A stretch of 11,689 nucleotides of DNA from an uncultured Rhodospirillales bacterium. GTDB lineage: Bacteria; Pseudomonadota; Alphaproteobacteria; Acetobacterales; Acetobacteraceae. Where the stretch lies: positions 1-11,689 of the forward strand of contig CAIMVB010000435.1 of the NCBI GenBank assembly GCA_903844785.1, written 5' to 3'. The notes beneath the pieces were generated by a model. It had not been told where the DNA came from. It ran no database searches and saw nothing but the letters and a program-made list of their open reading frames with translations. Position numbers and translations under genes: made by a program. Positions 1 through 6,010 of the stretch are shown in pieces. Positions within the stretch are counted from its first letter, which is position 1, and each line of letters starts with the position of its first letter.

Positions 1-1
1 C

Positions 2-433
2 ATGATGGGTTTTGCGGTGGGCGAGGCTTTCGCCCGCGCTGACGCCAATAATGACGGCAAGGTCACACGCGAAGAAGCCAATGCGTGGCTTGCGGCGCGT
101 TTCGCGGAAATTGACGCCAATAAGGATGGTGGTCTGACGCTTGAGGAACTCCGCGCCTATTACACCGCGCGCCGTGGTGAAGGCCGCGGCCCGCCTGAGG
201 GCATGCGGGAACGTATGGAAGACCGCCAGGCGGCGCGCTTCCGCTTCATTGACGCTGACCTGGACGGCAAGATTACGCTGCCCGAATTGCGCGTGATGGC
301 GGACGCCATGTTCCGTTCCATGGATGCGGATGGTGATGGCGCGCTGACGCGGGCCGAAGTGCAGCGCCGGGGCCGCCGTGCTGATGGCCCACGCGCCGCA
401 CCGCTGGCGCCCGCGCAGCCTGCGCCGCGCTAA
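2..433 (+). CDS. EF-hand calcium-binding protein (probably 5' partial)
   Basis: The 143 visible residues hold four canonical 12-residue EF-hand loops at about residues 14-25 (DANNDGKVTREE), 38-49 (DANKDGGLTLEE), 84-95 (DADLDGKITLPE) and 108-119 (DADGDGALTRAE). Each has Asp at position 1, Asp/Asn at 3 and 5, Gly at 6 and Glu at 12, so all four should bind Ca2+. They form two pairs joined by a charged linker rich in Arg, Gly and Glu, and the protein ends in an Ala/Pro-rich tail. The frame is open to the window edge and the first Met is at base 2. Related proteobacterial proteins begin with a signal peptide, so I infer that the true start and an export signal lie outside the window. A role as periplasmic calcium buffer or sensor is inference. 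It converges on the CoA-ester lyase gene. Confidence 0.85.
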   Translation: MMGFAVGEAFARADANNDGKVTREEANAWLAARFAEIDANKDGGLTLEELRAYYTARRGEGRGPPEGMRERMEDRQAARFRFIDADLDGKITLPELRVMADAMFRSMDADGDGALTRAEVQRRGRRADGPRAAPLAPAQPAPR

Positions 434-451
434 CTTTAACGCAAAGGGTGG

Positions 452-471
452 CGCGCCATGTCCTTGGCGTG
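452..471. terminator. Weak hairpin between convergent genes
   Basis: The short gap between the convergent EF-hand and lyase genes contains CGCCA (454-458) and TGGCG (465-469) around a 6-base loop. A G-T pair and a C-G pair extend the stem outwards. There is no clear T-run on either side, so a terminator role rests mainly on its position between two 3' ends. Confidence 0.25.
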
Positions 472-1371
472 TCAGCCTTTCTTGGCCGCGATTTTGTCGG
501 CAATCGCCAGAATGCGCTCGGCCTTTTGCACAATCGGGTAATCCACAAAGCGCCCATCCACCTGGATGGAGGCAAGCCCGCCCGCTTCGGCTTCCTTGAA
601 TGCTTCCACAATGCGCTGGGCTCGGGTGATTTCGGCATCAGTCGGTGAATAGGCGGCATTGGCCGGTGCGATCTGATCTGGGTGGATACAGAGCCTGCCC
701 TGAAAGCCAAGCACCGCGCCGCGCGTGCATGAAGCCTCAAAAGCTGCCGTTTCGCGCAATTCGATAAACACCGTATCAATCGGCGGCTCCAGGCCCGCAG
801 CGCGGGAGGCAAGAACAAATTCGCTGCGTGCGGGCGTTAATTCATCCTCGGCCAAGGTCCAGGTAATGCCAAGATCAGTGGTATAATCCCCCGCGCCAAA
901 AGCGAGGCGCCTGACGCGCCGTGAGGGCAGCGCCGCCGCCGCGCGCACCAAATCGCGCAAGGCCACCAGGCCGCGTGCGGTTTCAATAATAGGCATCAGG
1001 TCAATCCCGCCCGCGGGCAGGCCGCGTTCCGCTTCCAGATTGCCGATCATCCAATCCACGGCGAGCAATTGCCCGGCATCTTCAAGCTTGGGCTGCACAA
1101 TACCATCCAGCTTGGCGCCGATCACGGCATGGAGATCACCAAAGCAGAATGGCGTATCAAAGGCATTCACGCGCACATAGGCGCGGCATTGGCGCGGCCG
1201 TTCCAAGGCGGCCCGGACGGCCCCGCGCGCTGCCGGCTTGGCGGCGATGGCGACCGCATCCTCCAAATCCAGAATGGCAGCATCGGCGCCGACCTGAAGG
1301 ACCTTTTCCGCCCGGCGCGGATGATCACCCGGGGCAAAAAGGAAACTGCGATTGGGACCGGTGGCGTTCAT
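472..1371 (-). CDS. HpcH/HpaI-family CoA-ester lyase (citrate lyase beta-like)
   Basis: This 299-residue protein has the full CitE/malyl-CoA lyase signature. Near the N-terminus is RSFLFAPGD (8-16), then ILDLEDAV (33-40). Arg67 in RVN would bind the acyl carboxylate, Glu130 in PIIETARG and Asp162 in FGAGDYTTD are the expected Mg2+ ligands, and GRLCIHPDQI lies at 225-234. The family cleaves or forms beta-hydroxyacyl-CoA esters such as malyl-, citramalyl- or citryl-CoA in the cytoplasm. No citrate lyase alpha or gamma subunit gene is nearby, so a stand-alone (3S)-malyl/citramalyl-CoA-type lyase is more likely than a citrate lyase subunit; the substrate cannot be read from sequence. AGGA lies 9 bases upstream of the chosen ATG. 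A gap of about 120 bp separates it from the sulfite dehydrogenase genes, so membership of that operon is doubtful. Confidence 0.88.
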   Translation of the reverse strand: MNATGPNRSFLFAPGDHPRRAEKVLQVGADAAILDLEDAVAIAAKPAARGAVRAALERPRQCRAYVRVNAFDTPFCFGDLHAVIGAKLDGIVQPKLEDAGQLLAVDWMIGNLEAERGLPAGGIDLMPIIETARGLVALRDLVRAAAALPSRRVRRLAFGAGDYTTDLGITWTLAEDELTPARSEFVLASRAAGLEPPIDTVFIELRETAAFEASCTRGAVLGFQGRLCIHPDQIAPANAAYSPTDAEITRAQRIVEAFKEAEAGGLASIQVDGRFVDYPIVQKAERILAIADKIAAKKG

Positions 1372-1452
1372 TGGCGTCTATCCTTCATCTGATCCATGCT
1401 GACGCATTACGCCATCATTTCCGTTTTGATGCCTAGGACGCGTGGCGCGGTA

Positions 1453-1485
1453 GGCGACTATCCCCTCCGGCGGGTGATATTCGCC
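1453..1485 (-). terminator. Imperfect hairpin downstream of the sulfite-oxidation cytochrome gene
   Basis: GGCGACTATC (1453-1462) pairs with GATATTCGCC (1476-1485) with one mismatch. CCC/GGG inside adds three more pairs around a TCCGGC loop. On the minus strand the hairpin begins 8 bases after the cytochrome stop codon, where a terminator or 3'-end stabiliser would sit. No T-run follows on the minus strand, so classical Rho-independent termination is uncertain. The rest of the 1372-1493 gap shows nothing clear. Confidence 0.45.
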
Positions 1486-1493
1486 AATAGCCT

Positions 1494-1871
1494 TCAGTTC
1501 AAAAAGGGATTGCCTCCGCGTGGGCTACGCGCGCGGGGGCCGTAATGCTTGGCAAGGTAATCCACAATGGTTTGGCGGAATTCGCCTTCCAGCGGATTCA
1601 TGCCGTGCTTTTCCGCCATCCAATCCATCAGCTCATCCCAGCGGTCCCGCGTGAAGGCGCTGCGGCGGATCAGCGCGGTATTGTGGCAGGCAGTGCAATA
1701 GCCGAATACCTCTGACCTTCCTTCGCCTTCTGTCAGCACGGTTTCTTCTTCCTGCCGATCGGCCAAGGCTGCGGCGGCTTCGGCCTGGCGGCGCGCAAGA
1801 TCAGGCGTTTGCGCCACCGCCACCGCAGCACCTAGCAGCAGCGCGATGGCGATCAAATGCAGTACTCGCAT
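1494..1871 (-). CDS. Monoheme cytochrome c subunit/partner of sulfite dehydrogenase (SorB/SorU-like)
   Basis: The protein has 125 residues with a Sec signal peptide: MRVLHLIAIALLLGAAVAVA, then probable cleavage after Ala20. A single heme-c site, CTACH, is at 59-63, with His63 as proximal ligand. The downstream segment (about 78-91) contains Met82, Met85 and Met91; Met91 in HGMNPL is the likeliest distal ligand. The size and the pattern of one heme near the middle plus a short helical tail match the small cytochromes that accept electrons from SorA- or SorT-type sulfite dehydrogenases. The molybdoenzyme gene ends only 7 bp upstream, so the two are almost certainly one transcript and are likely partners in the periplasm. 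GAGG lies 6 bases upstream of the ATG, inside the end of the preceding gene and spacer. Whether it binds tightly (SorB) or is a free acceptor (SorU) cannot be told. Confidence 0.85.
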   Translation of the reverse strand: MRVLHLIAIALLLGAAVAVAQTPDLARRQAEAAAALADRQEEETVLTEGEGRSEVFGYCTACHNTALIRRSAFTRDRWDELMDWMAEKHGMNPLEGEFRQTIVDYLAKHYGPRARSPRGGNPFLN

Positions 1872-1878
1872 AGGCGCC

Positions 1879-3183
1879 TCAGCCGATTAGAATGGCGATA
1901 CGGCTGATTGGATTGGCGCCATAGCCTTGCGGGTTCCAATTGGCCGCGACATGCGGCTGCATGCGGCCATTGCTATCCGTCGCGCGATACCAAACCTCGT
2001 AATAGCCATCGGCCGGCAGCGCGACGCTACCCTGCCAGCGCTGCCAGGAATGGCGGTTGGGCGGTGCGGCCACCTGCATCGCCTGCCAGCTTTGCCCGAA
2101 ATCGGTCGAGACATGCACGTCACGCACGCTCAAATCCCCAGCCCAGGCATGGCCGCGAATATCAAGGCTGCGTGTGCCGGCAGGCAGGCGCGTGCCATGG
2201 GCATGGCTGGTCAGCACGGAACGCACCGGCATGCTTTCCATATCCACGAAATCCGCGCCGTTATTGCGGCTGCCCGGCACAATGGGACGCACGGGGATGC
2301 GATAGGATGTGCCGCCCATGCCGCGACCGGTATGCGGTTCGCTTTTCACCTCAAGCCGGTTGAACCATTTCTGACTGAGCGAGCCCGGCCAGCCCGGCAC
2401 AATCAAGCGCGCCGGTGCGCCATGCATTTGCGGGATGGCAGCGCCATTCATGCGAAAGCAAATCAGCGTGTCCTCATCCAAGGCCTTTTCAATCCGCATG
2501 CCACGGCTGATCGCCGGGCCTTGCGCCGAAAGATGGTTATCGGCGCCATGCTGGCCGGTGAATTTGGCACCTTCCTTGAGCCCTGCGGCGCGCAGCACAT
2601 CGCGCAGCCGCACCCCTGTCCATTCCGCATTTGAAATGGCGCCATTGCCCCATTGATTGCCGGCTGCTTGCGGCGAAAAGCCAGAACGCCCATTGCCGCC
2701 GCATTCCATTTGCAGTTGGCGTGTTACCACTTCAAAGCGCTGCTCAAGCTCGGCGATGGAAAGCTCAAGTGGCGTATTCACCTCACCATCAATGCGGATT
2801 TTCCAGGCGCGTGGGTCGGCCACGGGGTCTGGCACGCTGCCATTATTGCGGATGAAGAATTTATCAGCGGGTGTGACCGCGTCATCCAATAAATGCTCAG
2901 GTGTTTCGGCATTCAGCGGGCGTTCGCCTTGCATGATCAAGGGCGCCTTGCCTTCCATTTGCAGGAATTGCGGCTGGGCGGCGCCTTGCGCCAGCGCCGC
3001 CGGCACCAGCCCTTGGGGCATATGCCGCGCGAAGGGAATGCCAGCCCCAAGCGCCGTGCCCATGGCCGCCAGCGCTGCACCCTTCAGCGCCCCGCGCCGG
3101 CCAAACACCAGCGCATCGGCCCGTTCCGGGTCATCGCGGTAGAGTTCCTGAACCGAGCGTTCCGGTGCATTTTCGCGTGTCAT
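1879..3183 (-). CDS. Periplasmic sulfite dehydrogenase, molybdopterin subunit (SorA/SorT-type)
   Basis: This 434-residue enzyme of the sulfite oxidase family should oxidise sulfite to sulfate in the periplasm and pass electrons to the cytochrome encoded next. A Tat signal is visible: FGRRGALKG at 27-35 followed by a hydrophobic stretch to about residue 50, so the folded molybdenum enzyme is exported. The molybdopterin domain follows. It carries the expected cofactor cysteine Cys161 in MECGGNGRSGF and the family motif HGAPARLIVPGWPG at 254-267, then KWFNRLEV. Residues from about 295 to the end match the Mo-co dimerisation domain, ending with NPQGYGANPI. No soxXYZAB genes are present, so a SoxC role is less likely, though SoxC is a close relative. 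A strong GGGAGG supports the start. Length is normal for the family. Confidence 0.85.
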   Translation of the reverse strand: MTRENAPERSVQELYRDDPERADALVFGRRGALKGAALAAMGTALGAGIPFARHMPQGLVPAALAQGAAQPQFLQMEGKAPLIMQGERPLNAETPEHLLDDAVTPADKFFIRNNGSVPDPVADPRAWKIRIDGEVNTPLELSIAELEQRFEVVTRQLQMECGGNGRSGFSPQAAGNQWGNGAISNAEWTGVRLRDVLRAAGLKEGAKFTGQHGADNHLSAQGPAISRGMRIEKALDEDTLICFRMNGAAIPQMHGAPARLIVPGWPGSLSQKWFNRLEVKSEPHTGRGMGGTSYRIPVRPIVPGSRNNGADFVDMESMPVRSVLTSHAHGTRLPAGTRSLDIRGHAWAGDLSVRDVHVSTDFGQSWQAMQVAAPPNRHSWQRWQGSVALPADGYYEVWYRATDSNGRMQPHVAANWNPQGYGANPISRIAILIG

Positions 3184-3189
3184 GGCAGG

Positions 3190-3195
3190 CCTCCC
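3190..3195 (-). promoter_or_regulatory. Strong ribosome binding site of the sulfite dehydrogenase gene
   Basis: On the minus strand GGGAGG lies 6 bases before the ATG at 3183. It is the strongest Shine-Dalgarno in the window and fixes the start. The inverted repeat at 3201-3238 begins only 5 bases upstream of it. Confidence 0.75.
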
Positions 3196-3200
3196 TTGAT

Positions 3201-3238
3201 TTGAAGCGCCTATGCCAGATCACGCCTTGGCGCTTCAA
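3201..3238. promoter_or_regulatory. Perfect 10-bp inverted repeat, candidate operator or leader hairpin
   Basis: TTGAAGCGCC (3201-3210) and GGCGCTTCAA (3229-3238) are exact reverse complements separated by 18 bases. The element lies in the divergent space between the sulfite dehydrogenase (minus) and aldo/keto reductase (plus) genes, close to the former. It could bind a dimeric regulator controlling sulfite oxidation, or fold in the leader RNA just before the ribosome binding site. No regulator gene is adjacent, and I do not recognise the half-site. Confidence 0.5.
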
Positions 3239-3301
3239 GCAGAAGCGTATGACCCGCCCCCTTTCCCGATAGCGCCAAAATCGGCAATCTGACCTCAACG
3301 C

Positions 3302-3308
3302 AGGAGAG
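3302..3308 (+). promoter_or_regulatory. Ribosome binding site of the aldo/keto reductase gene
   Basis: AGGAGAG precedes two consecutive ATG codons at 3310 and 3313. Its AGGAG core is 3 bases from the first and 6 from the second, which favours the second as the main start. Confidence 0.6.
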
Positions 3309-3312
3309 CATG

Positions 3313-4260
3313 ATGCAAAAAATTGAATTGGGCCGTTCTGGCATTTTCGTCCCGCCGGTGATTTTCGGCTGCAATGTCTTTGGCTGGACCTTGGACAAGG
3401 CCCAATCCTTCCGGGTTTTGGATGAGTTGGTGGAACTCGGCCTCAATGCGCTCGATACCGCTGATGTCTATGCCTATTGGGTGCCGGGCAACAAAGGCGG
3501 CGAGTCCGAGAGCATTATGGGCGAATGGCTCAAGGCGCGCGGGCGCCGCCATGATGTGCTGATCTTATCGAAGGCTGGGATGGAAATGCCGGGCATTGGT
3601 AAGGGGCTTTCGCCTGCCTACCTGGCCAGCGCCATTGAAGCATCGCTCAAGCGTCTTGGGACGGATGTGATTGATCTCTACCAAAGCCACCGCGATGATG
3701 AGAGCGTGCCGCAGGAAGAAACCCTGGCCGCCTTCGATAAGATGATCAAAGCGGGCAAGGTGCGCGCCATTGGCGCTTCCAATTTCTCCGCGCCGCGATT
3801 CAAGGAAGCGCTGGATATCAGCGCCAAGAATGGCCTGCCGCGCTATCAGACCATGCAGCCGCATTACAATCTGCTGGAACGTGGGATTGAAGCGGATATG
3901 CTGCCGCTTTGCGCCGCCGAAGGGGTTGGCGTTATCCCCTATTATTCGCTCGCTTCGGGCTTTCTGTCAGGCAAGTATCGCAGCGAAGCCGATCTCGGCA
4001 AAAGCCCGCGCGGTGCGCGTGGCGCGGGCAAATACCTGAATGAAAAGGGGCTGAAGGTGCTGGCCGCTTTGGACAAGGTGGCGGCGCGGATGGGTGCTAC
4101 GCCTGCTCAGGTAGCACTTGCCTGGTTCAAGGGCCGCCCTGGCCTGGCCGCGCCCATCGCCAGCGCTACAAGCTCCGCGCAATTGGCTGAACTCGCCAAG
4201 GCAGCGCGGCTTACCTTGGATGCGGCGGCGGTGGCGGAATTGGATGCGGCGAGTGCGTGA
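3313..4260 (+). CDS. Aldo/keto reductase family oxidoreductase
   Basis: This is a 315-residue TIM-barrel NAD(P)H-dependent oxidoreductase. The AKR catalytic tetrad is complete. Numbered from the 3313 start it is Asp48 and Tyr53 (LDTADVY), Lys87 (ILSKAG) and His126 (LYQSHRDD). KAGKVRAIGASNFS follows at about 150-163, then the QPHYNLLER strand and the IPYYSLASGFLSGKY loop, a pattern typical of bacterial AKRs related to sugar or general aldehyde reductases (YajO/Tas-like). The C-terminal cofactor loop contains PIASATSSAQL. Such enzymes reduce aldehydes or ketones in the cytoplasm; the physiological substrate is not predictable. An alternative ATG one codon upstream (3310) is possible. It is divergent from the sulfite dehydrogenase, and its 3' end is only 3 bp from that of the DUF3297 gene. 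Confidence 0.92.
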   Translation: MQKIELGRSGIFVPPVIFGCNVFGWTLDKAQSFRVLDELVELGLNALDTADVYAYWVPGNKGGESESIMGEWLKARGRRHDVLILSKAGMEMPGIGKGLSPAYLASAIEASLKRLGTDVIDLYQSHRDDESVPQEETLAAFDKMIKAGKVRAIGASNFSAPRFKEALDISAKNGLPRYQTMQPHYNLLERGIEADMLPLCAAEGVGVIPYYSLASGFLSGKYRSEADLGKSPRGARGAGKYLNEKGLKVLAALDKVAARMGATPAQVALAWFKGRPGLAAPIASATSSAQLAELAKAARLTLDAAAVAELDAASA

Positions 4261-4263
4261 AAT

Positions 4264-4503
4264 TTACCGAAGATAAGGCTCCACCGTCCCGGTCAGCTTC
4301 ATGGTCAAAGGCCTACCGCGACGGTCGGTGGCCTTGCCGAGGCTGACCCGGACCCAACCTTCCGAGACGCAATACTCCTCGACATTGGTCTTTTCCTGGC
4401 CTTTGAAGCGAATGCCCACGCCACGGCTCAGCAGCGCCTCATCGTAGTGGGGGCTGCTGGGGTCGTTGGAAAGACGATCAGGCAGGGCAGGGGTCTCGGT
4501 CAT
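4264..4503 (-). CDS. DUF3297 family small protein
   Basis: This 79-residue protein is recognised by its conserved family core: PPS/PHYDEALLSRGVGIRF, then KTNVEEYCVSEGWVRV and near the end LTMKLTGTVEPYL. The family is widespread in proteobacteria as a stand-alone small cytoplasmic protein of unknown function. There is no signal peptide or membrane segment. Two in-frame ATGs exist, at 4509 and 4503. A GGAG (4514-4511) is only 1 base from the first but 7 bases from the second, so the second is chosen and the protein begins MTETPALPD. It is convergent with the aldo/keto reductase and divergent from the acyl-CoA dehydrogenase. Confidence 0.88.
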   Translation of the reverse strand: MTETPALPDRLSNDPSSPHYDEALLSRGVGIRFKGQEKTNVEEYCVSEGWVRVSLGKATDRRGRPLTMKLTGTVEPYLR

Positions 4504-4510
4504 GCGCATA

Positions 4511-4514
4511 CTCC
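4511..4514 (-). promoter_or_regulatory. Ribosome binding site deciding the DUF3297 start
   Basis: GGAG on the minus strand is 7 bases from the ATG at 4503 and 1 base from the upstream in-frame ATG at 4509, which makes the downstream codon the likely start. Confidence 0.6.
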
Positions 4515-4565
4515 AATTCTTCGCGCGATGTGCCCGAGCGCCGCGGCAAAGGCAACGCCCCGCGA

Positions 4566-4594
4566 TTGACCCGCCCCGCCCAAAACCGCATTTT
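4566..4594 (+). promoter_or_regulatory. Candidate promoter of the acyl-CoA dehydrogenase gene
   Basis: TTGACC (4566-4571) and CATTTT (4589-4594) are separated by 17 bases. The -35 match is good and the -10 is poor (three of six). The start codon at 4612 would be only about 10 bases from the predicted transcript start, and no good Shine-Dalgarno is seen there. Confidence 0.3.
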
Positions 4595-4611
4595 CACGCG
4601 AAGACCGACCC

Positions 4612-5790
4612 ATGGGTGATTTCGTGCAGTATTCGCTGACAGACGCGCAACAGGAACTCCGCGCGCAAATCCTGAAGCTCTGCGCCGATTTCGGCGATGA
4701 GTATTGGCTGAAGATCGATCAGGAAGCGCGCTTTCCGGAGGAATTCTACAAGGCGGTCGCCAGCGCCGGCTGGCTTGGCATTGCCATGCCGGAGGAATTT
4801 GGCGGCACCGGGCTTGGGATTTCGGAAGCCACCGTGATGATGCAGGCGGTGGCGGAAAGCGGCGCCTGCATGTCGGGCGCTTCGGCCATTCATATGAATA
4901 TCTTTGGCCTAAACCCGGTGGTGGTATTCGGCACGCCAGCGCAAAAGCAGCGTTTTCTGCCGCCCTTGATCGCGGGCCAGGAAAAAGCCTGTTTTGGCGT
5001 GACCGAGCCCAATACCGGGTTGAACACGACGGAATTAAAAACGCGCGCGGAGAAGCGCGGCGATCGCTACATCATCAATGGGCAGAAGATCTGGATTTCC
5101 ACGGCCCAGGTCGCAGATCGCATCCTGCTGCTGGCACGCACCACGCCGCTTGATCAGGTGAAGCGCAAGACCGATGGGCTGACGCTATTCTACACCAAGC
5201 TTGATCGCGCCAAGGTGGAAGTCCGCCTGATCCACAAAATGGGCCGGCATGGCGTTGATTCGAACATGCTGTTTTTCGATGGGCTGGAAGTCCCGGAAGA
5301 AGACCGCATTGGCGCGGAAGGTGAGGGCTTTCGGCTGATTCTGCATGGGCTTAACCCCGAACGCATCCTGATCGCGGGGGAGGCTGTGGGGATTGGCCAG
5401 GCGGCTTTGTCTCGCGCGGCGAATTACGCCCGTACGCGGGAAGTGTTTGGCCGGCCCATTGGCCAAAATCAGGGCATCCAGCACCCGCTGGCGCGCTGTT
5501 GGGCGCAATTGGAAGCGGCTGGCTTGCTGACGATGAAGGCCGCGGCGCTTTACGATGCGGGGCGCGAATGCGGGGCGGAATCCAATGCCGCGAAATATCT
5601 GGCCGCCGAAGCCGGCTTCGCCGCCGCCGAAGCTGCCGTGCTGACGCATGGTGGCATGGGCTATGCCCAGGAATACCAGGTGGAACGCTATTTCCGCGAA
5701 AGCATGATCCCGCGCATCGCGCCGGTCAGCCGGGAACTGATCCTGAGCCATATTGCCGAAAAAGTGCTCGGCCAGCCGAAATCTTATTGA
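4612..5790 (+). CDS. Acyl-CoA dehydrogenase (isovaleryl/long-chain type active site)
   Basis: This 392-residue FAD-dependent acyl-CoA dehydrogenase is of full family length. Domain order is normal: an N-terminal helical domain (YSLTDAQQELRAQI), GWLGIAMPEEFGGTGLG at 53-69, the middle beta-domain with GVTEPNTGLNT (129-139) and GQKIWIS (157-163), then the C-terminal helical domain with RTREVFGRPIGQNQGIQ at 274-290 and HGGMGYAQEY (346-355). It introduces the alpha-beta double bond into an acyl-CoA and passes electrons to ETF. The catalytic Glu of medium-chain enzymes (before GT near the C-terminus) is absent, that segment reading IAPVSREL. Instead Glu250 in GLNPERILIAG aligns with the catalytic Glu of isovaleryl- and long-chain acyl-CoA dehydrogenases. 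Branched or medium substrates are therefore plausible, but specificity is inference. No beta-oxidation partner gene is adjacent. Confidence 0.93.
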   Translation: MGDFVQYSLTDAQQELRAQILKLCADFGDEYWLKIDQEARFPEEFYKAVASAGWLGIAMPEEFGGTGLGISEATVMMQAVAESGACMSGASAIHMNIFGLNPVVVFGTPAQKQRFLPPLIAGQEKACFGVTEPNTGLNTTELKTRAEKRGDRYIINGQKIWISTAQVADRILLLARTTPLDQVKRKTDGLTLFYTKLDRAKVEVRLIHKMGRHGVDSNMLFFDGLEVPEEDRIGAEGEGFRLILHGLNPERILIAGEAVGIGQAALSRAANYARTREVFGRPIGQNQGIQHPLARCWAQLEAAGLLTMKAAALYDAGRECGAESNAAKYLAAEAGFAAAEAAVLTHGGMGYAQEYQVERYFRESMIPRIAPVSRELILSHIAEKVLGQPKSY

Positions 5791-5797
5791 GGGGAGA

Positions 5798-5872
5798 TGG
5801 TGGGCGCGACAGGGATTGAACCTGTGACCCTTCGCGTGTGAAGCGAATGCTCTACCGCTGAGCTACGCGCCC
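5798..5872 (-). tRNA. tRNA-Val (anticodon CAC)
   Basis: The minus strand folds into a complete 75-nt cloverleaf including an encoded CCA. The acceptor stem is GGGCGCG/CGCGCCC with discriminator A. The D-arm is GCTC/GAGC with a 7-nt loop, the anticodon stem TTCGC/GCGAA with loop TTCACAC, and the T-arm ACAGG/CCTGT with loop TTCAATC. The anticodon CAC (5838-5840 on plus) reads GUG valine codons. It sits between, and antisense to, the acyl-CoA dehydrogenase and sulfotransferase genes; its 3' end is 7 bp from the dehydrogenase stop. Confidence 0.97.
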
Positions 5873-5885
5873 GAACCGATGCTGG

Positions 5886-5914
5886 CTTTAAGGGCCTTGG
5901 GCCCAGCTCGTCAA
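5886..5914 (-). promoter_or_regulatory. Putative promoter of tRNA-Val
   Basis: On the minus strand TTGACG (5914-5909) and TTAAAG (5891-5886) are exactly 17 bases apart, and the tRNA 5' end follows 13 bases after the -10. The -35 is a five-of-six match; the -10 is weak. The -35 overlaps the loop of the inverted repeat CCAGCT/AGCTGG at 5903-5919. Confidence 0.5.
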
Positions 5915-5922
5915 GCTGGAGC

Positions 5923-5940
5923 CGGGCTGGCCTGAGCCCG
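5923..5940. repeat. Short perfect inverted repeat in the tRNA-sulfotransferase gap
   Basis: CGGGCT (5923-5928) and AGCCCG (5935-5940) flank a 6-base spacer, next to a second one, CCAGCT/AGCTGG at 5903-5919. Neither is followed by a T-run on either strand. They could be upstream promoter structure or chance in GC-rich sequence. Confidence 0.3.
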
Positions 5941-5983
5941 AAATCGCCTATTGCAAGAAAATATTATCATCTCTGCGGTAATT

Positions 5984-6008
5984 CTTTGGGTCGGCAACAC
6001 GACCAAAG
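5984..6008 (+). promoter_or_regulatory. Leader hairpin directly ahead of the sulfotransferase start
   Basis: CTTTGGGTCG (5984-5993) pairs with CGACCAAAG (6000-6008), giving nine base pairs with one bulged G and a GCAACA loop. It ends two bases before the ATG at 6011, where a ribosome binding site would be expected, and no Shine-Dalgarno is visible. A TATTAT at 5962-5967 could be the -10 of the transcript, but no matching -35 is seen. Confidence 0.35.
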
Positions 6009-6010
6009 AA

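Noticed and set aside
5185..5751. 188-codon open frame on the minus strand across the acyl-CoA dehydrogenase gene
   Set aside because: It is a shadow of a well-supported dehydrogenase, with composition rich in His, Arg, Gln and Phe and no domain or ribosome binding site; long antisense frames are expected in GC-rich coding DNA.
5951..6010. TTG start 20 codons upstream for the sulfotransferase
   Set aside because: The added residues lie in the AT-rich leader, have no ribosome binding site and fall outside the conserved fold; an ATG is available at 6011.
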